Shown here piece by piece: positions 55,173-63,507 of a stretch of DNA of 64,000 nucleotides. Under the pieces are notes generated by a model. It saw nothing but the letters and a program-made list of their open reading frames with translations, was not told the DNA's origin and made no database searches. Position 1 is the first letter of the stretch, and each line of letters opens with the position of its first letter. The position numbers were made by a program, and so were the translations under genes. Source of the DNA: Flavobacteriaceae bacterium (GTDB lineage Bacteria > Bacteroidota > Bacteroidia > Flavobacteriales > Flavobacteriaceae); the NCBI GenBank assembly GCA_002723075.1, contig PBNJ01000008.1, positions 17,134 to 81,133 on the forward strand, in the 5' to 3' direction.

Positions 55173-57118
55173 CGAGGCACATTGGCCAAACCATCTTGTA
55201 ACCATCCTAAATAGGTTGGGATATCTGTGTATTGCTGTGGCGGTGCCAACAGGGTTCCATCTGGCATCATCATTATATAATGCGGTTGGGCTACGGAGTT
55301 GAAATTAATCGCCTGAAAAGCAGCCCATTTCTGTCCGATGGTTTCAATGTTACGAATCCGTCCTGAGGTGTATTCCAGTGTAAATTGATCTTCCTTTACC
55401 AACGGCTCTCGATCATCTACATATAACGAAATCAAAACCAATTCCTCGTTGATCAGCCGATAAATTTCTGGATCGCTCCAAACGTTTTCTTCGACTTTCC
55501 GACAATTCACACATGCCCAACCCGTAAAGTCCAATAATATTGGCTTATCGGCCGCTTTAGCAACTGCTACCCCTTTGTCATAGTCTTTATAGCAATCTAA
55601 GTTGAGGGGACAATCAGAGTCTTGTGCATAAATACTGTAAAAGGTCGGCGGTGGAAAGCCAGCCAATAGCTTGAGTGAATTGGAAGACGAGTTCGGTAAG
55701 GTTCCCGGAACGAGATACACAACAAACGACAAACTCACAACCGCGAGAAGAATCCTTCCTGTTCCCAGTGATTGTTTCTTTGGTTCATGAGGAAATCTGA
55801 ATAACCCAAATAGATATGCGATCATCACAACAAAAATCAGAATCCATAGACCGATAAAAATCTCACGCTTGAGAACACCCCAATGCGCAACAAGATCAGC
55901 GTTGGACAGAAATTTGATCGCTAATGCGAGTTCGATAAAGCCCAAAGCCACTTTTAGGGTATTCATCCATCCACCGGATTTGGGTAAGCTCTGTAACAGA
56001 TTGGGGAAAAGCGCAAACAAGCCAAACGGCAATGCCAAGGCCAAACCAAATCCAGTCATCCCCATACTGAGTTGGGTTGCTCCTCCCGTGCTAGACAAAG
56101 AGCCCGCAAGTAGTGAGCCCAAAATCGGACCTGTACACGAAAAGGAAACGATGGCAAGAGTGAGCGCCATTAAAAAGATTCCGATGATTCCTCCAGCTTT
56201 GTTGGATGCAAAATCGAGTCGATTTGCCCACGACGAAGGAAGAGTGAGTTCATAATACCCGAAAAACGAAAAGGCAAAAAACAGAAAAATCAAAAAGAAA
56301 AAAATGTTAAGCCAGATATTGGTCGAAATGGTATTGAGAATTTCGGGGTTAATGGAATCGAGAAAGTGAAAAGGCAGACTCAACAAAGCATAAATCAAGA
56401 CGATAAAAAAGGCATAGAGTAAGGCATTGGTCAGTCCTTGCCTTTTGATGTTGCTCTGTTTGGTGAAAAATGAAACAGTCAGTGGAATCATCGGAAATAC
56501 ACATGGGGTAAGCAAGGCGATCAATCCACCAAAAAAACCGAGTAAAAAGATATTCCAAATGGAAGATGAATCATTGTCTTGATTTGAATTTGTCGTGAGA
56601 AGATCTGTGTTTTTCAATTGAATTTTCAACTTGTTTTCCGATTCCGAAGTGAGTGCAGTCAGGTCTTCAGATTGTTGCTCTTGTGAATCGCCAGAAAGAG
56701 AAATCAATAGCTGCTCATCTCTGAAAATACAGAGTTTATCGTCACAGGCCTGATAAATAAGATCTACTGTGATGTCTTGAACGGTTTCGTCAGTGACAAC
56801 TACGGTTTGATAAAAGGTCGCTTTGTTATCAAAATAAGATAGTTCCATTTCGAAAATGGGATCAAATCCCGTGATCAACTCCGAATGCGTTAAAGGACCT
56901 ATTGGCGTGGTATCTTGAAATGTAAATTCCGTTGGTAGCGGGCCATCTTCGGGCATTTCTGTGGCGTATAAATGCCATTTCTCTTCAATGGTCGCAGTAA
57001 TGACCACATCATAGGTGAGGGAATCGACTTGTTTAGCTTGTGTTGTCCAAGTCACAGGGTTCTGTGCCAAGACTAAACTCGCAAAAAGAAGGTTGAGGAA
57101 AAGGGCTAAAATTCTCAT
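55145..57118 (-). CDS. dsbD: Thiol:disulfide interchange protein DsbD
   Basis: The 657-residue product has a signal peptide, an N-terminal DsbD-alpha domain (Cys pair in YQACDDKLC near residue 128), a membrane core of about eight helices (~190-480) with the redox cysteines in LTPCVFPMIPL and SFSCTGPILG, and a C-terminal thioredoxin domain with CVNC in FTGWACVNCRKVEENVW near residue 538. It carries electrons from cytoplasmic thioredoxin to periplasmic thiol proteins such as those encoded next door. The start overlaps tilS by 4 bases. Confidence 0.93.
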   Translation of the reverse strand: MRILALFLNLLFASLVLAQNPVTWTTQAKQVDSLTYDVVITATIEEKWHLYATEMPEDGPLPTEFTFQDTTPIGPLTHSELITGFDPIFEMELSYFDNKATFYQTVVVTDETVQDITVDLIYQACDDKLCIFRDEQLLISLSGDSQEQQSEDLTALTSESENKLKIQLKNTDLLTTNSNQDNDSSSIWNIFLLGFFGGLIALLTPCVFPMIPLTVSFFTKQSNIKRQGLTNALLYAFFIVLIYALLSLPFHFLDSINPEILNTISTNIWLNIFFFLIFLFFAFSFFGYYELTLPSSWANRLDFASNKAGGIIGIFLMALTLAIVSFSCTGPILGSLLAGSLSSTGGATQLSMGMTGFGLALALPFGLFALFPNLLQSLPKSGGWMNTLKVALGFIELALAIKFLSNADLVAHWGVLKREIFIGLWILIFVVMIAYLFGLFRFPHEPKKQSLGTGRILLAVVSLSFVVYLVPGTLPNSSSNSLKLLAGFPPPTFYSIYAQDSDCPLNLDCYKDYDKGVAVAKAADKPILLDFTGWACVNCRKVEENVWSDPEIYRLINEELVLISLYVDDREPLVKEDQFTLEYTSGRIRNIETIGQKWAAFQAINFNSVAQPHYIMMMPDGTLLAPPQQYTDIPTYLGWLQDGLANVPRQALGFTLE

Positions 57119-58392
57119 TTGAGGTTGATGTTTAATAAATTAATCGTGTTTTCTGATGGTGTAAATCTACGATCTGCGCGCTTACCAACAATCCAAACAA
57201 TATCATTGCCAGAACACAACAACCATTGTGCCGCTTTTTGGGTTGCGGTATATTTTTCGTCTTTAAAGAATTTAGAAACTTTTTTTGACCCTGTCATTCC
57301 GGTTGGATAGAAGTAATCCCCTTTTTTCCATTTCCGTAAAGTCATTGGAAATAATATGGTTTCCTCATCAACTGTTAAGGCGTTTTTCGTGTTGAGTTGT
57401 TCTTTTGAAAAGGTCAGGTTTAATGGCTCGCTGAGTCCATCTTTATAAACTGTAAACTCTTTTTCCGCATCATGAGTAAATGGCTGGTAGAGAAGGAATT
57501 CATCACGACCTACTTCAAGCACATAATTATGAGACGAAATTTGTTTTCCTTTTTGCGCATTCATCAACTTGATCACTTCTCGATGATCAAAGCCATAGGC
57601 CTGAAACAGTTGATGGCTCCAAAACGACAATGGTTTGAGTGCTTTTATTTCTTGAATTGGAATATAAATGGTTCCTTTTTTGTTTTGAAACAGTTGCTCT
57701 TGAAGCTGTACGGTTTGTTGCTGAATTACCAAAGCTGCTTGTTTTGTAAAATCTATGGTTTTACTGGTATTTTCCAAAGCTTTTGGATGCAATTTGGCCA
57801 ACTCAGGAATCACATGATGGCGCATTGCATTGCGTAAATAGTCATCACTTTGATTGGAGTAATCTTCACGCCAAGGAATCTCTTGTGCTTGGGCATAGTT
57901 GACAATTTCAGATTTATAGAACGGCAAAAGCGGTCTGATGATTCTTCCGTTTTGCTCAGGGATGGCAGCTAAACCTTCGATCCCTGTCCCACGAATGATA
58001 TTCATCAGCAGGGTTTCGATATTGTCATCGGCGTGATGGGCGGTTAGCACGATGTCATAACCATTGGAGTTGCAAAGTTCCTCAAACCAGTTGAAACGCA
58101 GTGTTCGGGCTGCCATCTGCGTCGATTGTTTGAAAAGTTTGGTGTCAAAGCGTTTGATGTGGCAAGTCAGTTGATATCTTTTACAATAGGACTCGACGAG
58201 TTGTTCATCTTTTACACTGTCTTGTCCGCGAAGTTGAAAGTTGCAGTGTGCAACAGCCACTTCATCTACAAGCTCGCGAAGTAAATCCAACAAGACCATG
58301 CTATCGACCCCCCCGCTTACAGCCACCAAAATCCGCTCTGAGCGAAGTGCGGGAAATCGAGAATAAAGATGCGTCTGAAATCTGGATTTCAT
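57115..58392 (-). CDS. tilS: tRNA(Ile)-lysidine synthase
   Basis: TilS (425 residues) adds lysine to C34 of the CAU-anticodon isoleucine tRNA, which is essential for AUA decoding. The PP-loop is VSGGVDS at residues 25-31, followed by VAHCNFQLRGQDSVKDEQ and TAHHADDNIETLLMNIIRGTGIEGL. The C-terminal TilS domain (GDYFYPTGMTGSKKVSKFF) is present. It overlaps dsbD by 4 bases and follows pabB by 9 bases. Confidence 0.94.
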   Translation of the reverse strand: MKSRFQTHLYSRFPALRSERILVAVSGGVDSMVLLDLLRELVDEVAVAHCNFQLRGQDSVKDEQLVESYCKRYQLTCHIKRFDTKLFKQSTQMAARTLRFNWFEELCNSNGYDIVLTAHHADDNIETLLMNIIRGTGIEGLAAIPEQNGRIIRPLLPFYKSEIVNYAQAQEIPWREDYSNQSDDYLRNAMRHHVIPELAKLHPKALENTSKTIDFTKQAALVIQQQTVQLQEQLFQNKKGTIYIPIQEIKALKPLSFWSHQLFQAYGFDHREVIKLMNAQKGKQISSHNYVLEVGRDEFLLYQPFTHDAEKEFTVYKDGLSEPLNLTFSKEQLNTKNALTVDEETILFPMTLRKWKKGDYFYPTGMTGSKKVSKFFKDEKYTATQKAAQWLLCSGNDIVWIVGKRADRRFTPSENTINLLNINLK

Positions 58393-58401
58393 GGCTGCAA
58401 A

Positions 58402-59706
58402 CTACAAATTAATGGTCATTTTTTGCGACAGCACATCCAGAACCCCTTTTGCCTTGAGCAAGCATTCATCATATTCATTTTCTGGATTCGAATTTGCGGT
58501 TAGGGCACTTCCGACTTGCAACGATAGATATTCGATGTCTTTTCGGTATATAAGAGAGCGAATTACCACATTGAAATCAAAATCTCCATTGGGATCGATA
58601 TAGCCAACAGCTCCGCTATATAGTCCTCTTTTGGTCTCCTCGTATTGTTCGATAAGTTGCATCGCTCGTACCTTAGGCGCACCTGTCATGCTCCCCATCG
58701 GAAAGCAAGCAGCTATGGCGTCTGTAACTGGGGTTTCGGCTTGTAATTCAGCCACGACTGTTGATATCATTTGATGCACATGTACAAAGGGGTAGACTTT
58801 GCACAGCTCCTTTACTTCTACACTTCCTTTGGTTGCAATCCGCGACATATCATTGCGCACCAAATCGACAATCATGGTGTTCTCTGCGCGTTCCTTTTCG
58901 CTGCGCTGCAGCTGAAAGGCTTCCTCAACATCATGAGTCTGATCAGTATGACGCCTTGCAGTTCCTTTGATCGGTTGCGAAATCAATTGATTCCCCACCC
59001 GCTTTAAAAATCGTTCAGGGGAACTGCTGAGTAAATATTTATCGTCGATTTGAACAAAGGCAGCAAAGGGCGGTTTTGCCTTCTCATTGAGTTTTTGAAA
59101 GAGGAAATGCGGTTCGATTTTGACATATTCAGCAAAGAGTTCCATACAAAAATTCACCTCATAAATATCTCCTCTGGCAATATGCTCCTGCAGAGCTTGT
59201 ACTTTGGCGAGATAGGTTTTTCTAGAAATACGATGCTGCATGAAAATCTCTTGCCCGCATGGTGGTGGTTGATCTACGATAGTAGAGATTTGGTTCCAGT
59301 CATCATTTGGGTGATATGGAGAAAGATAATGAGCTTCCACTCGATTGTCTTTGATAACCCACAAGCGTTTGGGTTGGAAAAAAAACAGCTCGGGAAAGTC
59401 CAGATGATCAAGGTTTTGTGACTGTAGATTTTCCAATTGGTTTTTCAGGTCGTAAGAAAGAAAGCCAAACAACCAGTCGGAATTTGAATGAATATGCTTT
59501 TGTAAGGAGTCAAGGGCATCTTGATTTTGTGATTGTACAACAGTATGAGCATCCGTTGCAAGGATAAAATCATATTTTGTTTCTTGATGCGCATAGTCAT
59601 TCGAATCCAACACGACAGTAGTCAAATACTGTTTCGACCAATGCAAAAGTTGCAACTTGAGTTGTTCGATATTGGGATGTGAAAAACGGGTAAAACTGCG
59701 TTTCAA
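58402..59706 (-). CDS. pabB: Aminodeoxychorismate synthase component I
   Basis: The 434-residue product is a chorismate-using enzyme (PabB/TrpE/menaquinone isochorismate group): IARGDIYEVNFCMEL near residue 195, PIKGTARRH near residue 263, LVRNDMSRIA near 298 and MTGAPKVRAMQLIEQYE near 352. The overall form and the split-off N-terminal part fit PabB, which makes 4-amino-4-deoxychorismate for folate. No glutaminase partner is adjacent. The start is TTG at 59706. Confidence 0.85.
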   Translation of the reverse strand: MKRSFTRFSHPNIEQLKLQLLHWSKQYLTTVVLDSNDYAHQETKYDFILATDAHTVVQSQNQDALDSLQKHIHSNSDWLFGFLSYDLKNQLENLQSQNLDHLDFPELFFFQPKRLWVIKDNRVEAHYLSPYHPNDDWNQISTIVDQPPPCGQEIFMQHRISRKTYLAKVQALQEHIARGDIYEVNFCMELFAEYVKIEPHFLFQKLNEKAKPPFAAFVQIDDKYLLSSSPERFLKRVGNQLISQPIKGTARRHTDQTHDVEEAFQLQRSEKERAENTMIVDLVRNDMSRIATKGSVEVKELCKVYPFVHVHQMISTVVAELQAETPVTDAIAACFPMGSMTGAPKVRAMQLIEQYEETKRGLYSGAVGYIDPNGDFDFNVVIRSLIYRKDIEYLSLQVGSALTANSNPENEYDECLLKAKGVLDVLSQKMTINL

Positions 59707-59731
59707 CGAATACAGATTGTTAGATTTGTAA

Positions 59732-59739
59732 CAAAAATA
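59732..59739 (-). promoter_or_regulatory. -7 element of pabB
   Basis: The minus strand reads TATTTTTG (TAnnTTTG) 25 bases before the TTG start at 59706. Confidence 0.45.
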
Positions 59740-59784
59740 ATCAATAGATTTAGCAGTAACCCTTTTATTTTCACAATTTTTACT

Positions 59785-59792
59785 GATATTTG
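59785..59792 (+). promoter_or_regulatory. -7-like element of the arginine operon
   Basis: GATATTTG, one base off TAnnTTTG and identical to the octamer in front of hisL, ends 4 bases before the GTG of the leader frame; the spacer is CACC, as at tsaE and aroB. Confidence 0.4.
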
Positions 59793-59796
59793 CACC

Positions 59797-59862
59797 GTGA
59801 TTTTAAAAAGACACTTCTCGTTAACTCCACGCCGTCCGCGTCGCCCCTTTGGGGGTATATAG
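59797..59862 (+). CDS. Arginine-rich leader peptide of the arg operon
   Basis: A 21-residue frame starting at GTG ends in KRHFSLTPRRPRRPFGGI. Five codons are Arg; four of them lie together (CGC CGT, Pro, CGT CGC) just before a CCCC-TTT-GGGG stem at 59844-59854. It lies directly in front of the arg genes, next to a promoter-like element. The inferred role is ribosome-mediated sensing of charged tRNA-Arg. Unlike the his leader, no classical terminator follows: the T tract at 59908-59914 has no stem right before it. A longer frame from 59790 in another phase runs through the same bases but is not Arg-rich. Confidence 0.6.
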   Translation: MILKRHFSLTPRRPRRPFGGI

Positions 59863-59934
59863 TCTTTAGGGAGCTATGGTGCGTCCAGCTTCGTCTTCAA
59901 CTTCATCTTTTTTTCAATTCAAATTCACAGCACA
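59863..59934 (+). promoter_or_regulatory. Leader RNA of the arg operon
   Basis: The leader holds a weak stem, GGAGCT/AGCTTC (59870-59875 with 59887-59892), then 36 bases with no G (59894-59929) that include a T7 run, and then the start of the acetyltransferase gene. A C-containing, G-free single strand is the type of site the Rho factor binds, so Rho-dependent control linked to leader translation is one possibility; this is inference. Confidence 0.35.
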
Positions 59935-60546
59935 ATGAACATTGTCATTGCAGGCAAGTCGCATATACAGTATGCAAAGCAAATTTCGGAGCTAATCGCT
60001 TCCTCCGCTCAAGTAAGAGGGACAGGGATTGCGCGGCGCACACCAGAGTATATTGTCAGTAAAATTGAGAATAAGAACGCAATAATTGCCTTGGACGGTG
60101 ATGTTTTTTCTGGTTTTTGCTATATCGAAGTTTGGGGACACAACAAATACGTAGCTCATTCGGGTTTGATTGTTGCACCAGAGTACAGAGGAAAAGGACT
60201 GGCAAAATCTATTAAAACAAAAATCTTTGACTATTCCAGAGAAAAATATCCCGATGCCAAAGTCTTTGGGATTACCACAGGTCTCCCTGTGATGAAAATC
60301 AATTATGAACTCGGCTACAGGCCCGTTACGTTTTCTGAATTGACAGATGACCCTGCGTTTTGGAAGGGCTGTCAAACTTGTAAAAATTACGATGTCCTCA
60401 CAAGGACCGATCACAAAATGTGTTTGTGTACGGGGATGCTCTATGACCCACAAGCAGATGCAGAAGAAAAGACCTATGACAATGCCGTTATGAGTCGATT
60501 GAACAAAATCAAACAATCATTGTTTCTAAATAAGAAAAAAGCATGA
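59935..60546 (+). CDS. GNAT-family N-acetyltransferase of the arginine operon
   Basis: The 203-residue product has a GNAT fold: SGLIVAPEYRGKGLAKSIKTKIF with the acetyl-CoA loop (R/Q-x-x-G-x-G/A, here RGKGLA) near residue 88. A cysteine cluster CxxC-x13-CxC follows (GCQTCKNYDVLTRTDHKMCLC, residues ~143-162), which could bind zinc. Its place at the head of the arg operon suggests it makes N-acetylglutamate or a similar N-acylated starter in place of a classical ArgA. It overlaps argG by 4 bases. Confidence 0.8.
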   Translation: MNIVIAGKSHIQYAKQISELIASSAQVRGTGIARRTPEYIVSKIENKNAIIALDGDVFSGFCYIEVWGHNKYVAHSGLIVAPEYRGKGLAKSIKTKIFDYSREKYPDAKVFGITTGLPVMKINYELGYRPVTFSELTDDPAFWKGCQTCKNYDVLTRTDHKMCLCTGMLYDPQADAEEKTYDNAVMSRLNKIKQSLFLNKKKA

Positions 60547-61724
60547 AAAAGTTAGTCCTTGCCTACAGCGGAGGTCTAGACACCTCCTATTGTGTGAAAC
60601 ACCTCAGCCAGTTGGGTTATGAGGTTCACGCGGTGAGCGTAAATACTGGTGGTTTTGACGATGAGGAAGTCAAAGCGTTATCCGCCAAAGCCATGACTTT
60701 AGGTGCCACATCCTACAAATCGATTGATGCAGTGGAGACCTTTTATCAAAAAGTCATTCGTTTTTTGGTGTTTGGCAATGTATTGAAAAACAATACCTAT
60801 CCACTTTCGGTCAGTTCCGAGCGAATTATACAAGCCGTAGAGATTGTCAACTACGCCAAATCGATAGATGCGACCCATATTGCGCATGGCAGCACGGGTG
60901 CTGGAAACGATCAGGTTCGATTTGACTTGATTTTTCAAACCCTAGCGCCAAACATTGAAATCATCACACCGATTCGCGATCAAAAGTTGTCGAGAGAAGA
61001 TGAGATTGCCTTTCTCAAGTCTCACGGGGTTGAAATGGAATGGGCAAAAGCACAATATTCTGTCAACAAAGGACTTTGGGGTACGAGTGTCGGAGGAAAA
61101 GAAACGCTGGAATCTAAAGAACCGCTCCCAGAAGAGGCCTATCCAAGTCCATTGACCGAAAAGCAATCCACTAAAATTGCTCTGCAGTTTACAAATGGAG
61201 AATTTTCGGGAATTAACGGCAAACAAATGGATACAGTTTCTGCCATTAAAGCTCTCAATAAAATCGCATCTGGTTATGCAATTGGAAGAGATATTCATGT
61301 CGGCGATACAATTATCGGCATCAAAGGAAGAGTTGGCTTTGAGGCAGCTGCTCCACTGTTAATCATCAAGGCACATCATTTGCTCGAAAAACACACCTTG
61401 AGCAAATGGCAACAACAGCAAAAAGAACAACTCGCAAGTTTTTACGGGATGCATTTACACGAAGGACATTATTTAGATCCTGTCTTGCGAGATATTGAGG
61501 CTTTTATGGAAAGTTCGCAAAAAATGGTGACAGGAACCGTTTTTATCACGCTTCACCCCTATCGATTTACACTGGATGGTATCGAATCAGCTCACGATTT
61601 AATGGATTACTCTTTTGGAAGCTATGGCGAGATGAACCGCAACTGGACGAGTGAAGATGCCAAAGGATTTATCTCCGTTACCGCAAACGCAACTAAAATT
61701 TACAACCATGTCAACAACAGCTAA
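60543..61724 (+). CDS. argG: Argininosuccinate synthase
   Basis: ArgG (393 residues) joins citrulline and aspartate using ATP. The ATP loop is AYSGGLDTSYCV at residues 7-18; SVNTGGFDDEEV and IAHGSTGAGNDQVRFD near residue 117 are conserved, the latter in citrulline binding. The protein matches the Bacteroidetes form. It overlaps the acetyltransferase gene by 4 bases and argC by 17 bases. Confidence 0.95.
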   Translation: MKKLVLAYSGGLDTSYCVKHLSQLGYEVHAVSVNTGGFDDEEVKALSAKAMTLGATSYKSIDAVETFYQKVIRFLVFGNVLKNNTYPLSVSSERIIQAVEIVNYAKSIDATHIAHGSTGAGNDQVRFDLIFQTLAPNIEIITPIRDQKLSREDEIAFLKSHGVEMEWAKAQYSVNKGLWGTSVGGKETLESKEPLPEEAYPSPLTEKQSTKIALQFTNGEFSGINGKQMDTVSAIKALNKIASGYAIGRDIHVGDTIIGIKGRVGFEAAAPLLIIKAHHLLEKHTLSKWQQQQKEQLASFYGMHLHEGHYLDPVLRDIEAFMESSQKMVTGTVFITLHPYRFTLDGIESAHDLMDYSFGSYGEMNRNWTSEDAKGFISVTANATKIYNHVNNS

Positions 61725-62697
61725 AAAGACGGTTGGAGTCATCGGCGGATCTGGTTACACGGGTGGTGAGCTCCTTCGCTTGTTGGTCAATCATCCATTG
61801 GTTACCATTGATTTTGTGTATAGCAGAACTCGGCCCGGTACGCTGCTCACCGAAACCCATACGGATTTGATCGGGCAAACGAATTTGCAGTTTACGGATG
61901 AAGTCAATCCAGACGTGGATGTCTTGTTCTTGTGTTTGGGGCATGGACTTTCGGGAACTTTCTTACACGAAAACCCGATGAACGACAACACCAAAATTAT
62001 TGATCTTAGTAATGAATTCCGATTGCAGAAAGACCATCATTTTTTAGGCAAGTCCTATGTGTATGGCTTACCTGAATTTCAAAAGCAAAACATTAAGTCC
62101 GCACAAGCGGTTGCCAATCCTGGTTGCTTTGCTACAGCGATTCAATTGGCGCTTTTGCCCCTTGCCAAAGAAGGACTTCTACAAACCGACGTTCAAGTGC
62201 ATGCCATCACAGGAAGTACGGGGGCTGGTGTAAAACCCTCTGCCACTTCGCATTTCAGCTGGCGAAACAACAATGTGTCATGGTATAAACCATTTACCCA
62301 TCAGCATTTGGGCGAAATTGGTGAAACCTTACAAGCCCTACAAGCAGATGTTCCCGAAATCAATTTTTTACCGATTCGAGGAAACTTTACCAGAGGGATA
62401 TTTGCCAGTGTGTACACGACTTTTGAGGGAGATCTTGACGATGCCTATTCGCTGTATGAGCAATTTTATGCCAATAGCTCGTTTACGCACACAAGCACAA
62501 AGGCTTTGGATTTAAAAATGGTGGTCAATACCAACAATTGTCTGATTCATCTACATAAACACAAAGATTTATTACTGATTACCAGTTGTTTGGACAACCT
62601 TCTCAAAGGAGCATCAGGACAAGCCGTTGAAAACATGAATTTGATGTTTTCTTGGCCTCAAACAACTGGATTACAACTTAAAGCAAACGTTCATTAA
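61708..62697 (+). CDS. argC: N-acyl-gamma-glutamyl-phosphate reductase
   Basis: ArgC (329 residues) reduces N-acyl-glutamyl phosphate to the semialdehyde with NADPH. The Rossmann loop GVIGGSGYTGGELLRLL is at residues ~10-26, the catalytic Cys in VANPGCFATAIQLALLPLA near residue 135, and the active His in HQHLGEIGE near residue 195. I use the ATG at 61708, 17 bases inside argG. In Bacteroidetes the acyl group may be acetyl or succinyl; the sequence alone does not say. Confidence 0.93.
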   Translation: MSTTAKKTVGVIGGSGYTGGELLRLLVNHPLVTIDFVYSRTRPGTLLTETHTDLIGQTNLQFTDEVNPDVDVLFLCLGHGLSGTFLHENPMNDNTKIIDLSNEFRLQKDHHFLGKSYVYGLPEFQKQNIKSAQAVANPGCFATAIQLALLPLAKEGLLQTDVQVHAITGSTGAGVKPSATSHFSWRNNNVSWYKPFTHQHLGEIGETLQALQADVPEINFLPIRGNFTRGIFASVYTTFEGDLDDAYSLYEQFYANSSFTHTSTKALDLKMVVNTNNCLIHLHKHKDLLLITSCLDNLLKGASGQAVENMNLMFSWPQTTGLQLKANVH

Positions 62698-62708
62698 ACA
62701 CGAATACT

Positions 62709-63503
62709 ATGAAAATCGCAATTATCGGCGCTGGAAATCTTGGATTGAGTATTGCAAAAGGGCTGCTGACCAACAACATCATTACGCAGTTATACCTCAC
62801 CAAACGCAACACCTCTTCGATTTCAGATTGGAGCGAGTACAAAAACACACATATCACGGATGACAATGCGGAAGCCATTTCATCTTCTGACGTTATTATA
62901 CTTGCTGTGCAACCTGCTCAACTCAGCGAAGTTCTTTCTGAAAACGCGCAACTATTTAACGAAAAACATGTTTTGATTTCAACAGTAACTGGTTTTTCAA
63001 TTGAGAAAATGGAAGCCATAGTCGGAAACGACAAATTCATCATTCGATCGATGCCAAACACCGCGATATCGGTTGGTAAATCGATGACATGTTTATGTGC
63101 AAACGGCAAAGGGAAACAACGTTTATCACTTGCAGAAGCGATTTACAACTCCCTCGGTACAAGTATCATCATCGACGAAAAGCATATGCGTGCTGCAACG
63201 GTCATTTGCGCATCAGGAATTGCTTTTTGGATGCGACTGATTCGCGCTACGACTCAAGGGGGCGTTCAACTTGGCTTTGATGCGGAAGAAGCGATGAAAA
63301 TGTCGATGTACACCGCTTTGGGTGCCGCTACACTGCTGATTGAGACCGACTCTCATCCAGAGCAAGAAATCGATAAGGTCACCACACCGCAGGGGTGCAC
63401 AATCGAAGGGCTTAACGAAATGGAGCATCAAGGACTGAGTTCGTCTTTGATCAAGGGAATCGTCGCTTCGTTCAATAAAATAAATGTGATTAGTAAAGGA
63501 TAA
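62709..63503 (+). CDS. proC: Pyrroline-5-carboxylate reductase
   Basis: ProC (264 residues) makes proline from P5C with NAD(P)H. The nucleotide site is AIIGAGNLGLSIAKGLL near the start; IRSMPNTAISVGKSMTCLCANG near residue 115 and the C-terminal TTPQGCTIEGLNEMEHQGLSSSLIKGIVAS carry the family signature (TSPGGTT replaced by TTPQGCT). It sits between argC and argD, linking proline and arginine synthesis in one transcript; the proline-degrading enzyme is encoded separately at 41.3-42.5 kb. Confidence 0.92.
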   Translation: MKIAIIGAGNLGLSIAKGLLTNNIITQLYLTKRNTSSISDWSEYKNTHITDDNAEAISSSDVIILAVQPAQLSEVLSENAQLFNEKHVLISTVTGFSIEKMEAIVGNDKFIIRSMPNTAISVGKSMTCLCANGKGKQRLSLAEAIYNSLGTSIIIDEKHMRAATVICASGIAFWMRLIRATTQGGVQLGFDAEEAMKMSMYTALGAATLLIETDSHPEQEIDKVTTPQGCTIEGLNEMEHQGLSSSLIKGIVASFNKINVISKG

Positions 63504-63507
63504 AACC

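Noticed and set aside
59790..60062. 90-codon frame upstream of and into the arg acetyltransferase gene
   Set aside because: It overlaps the acetyltransferase in another phase, has no family features, and its first part is the arg leader read out of frame.
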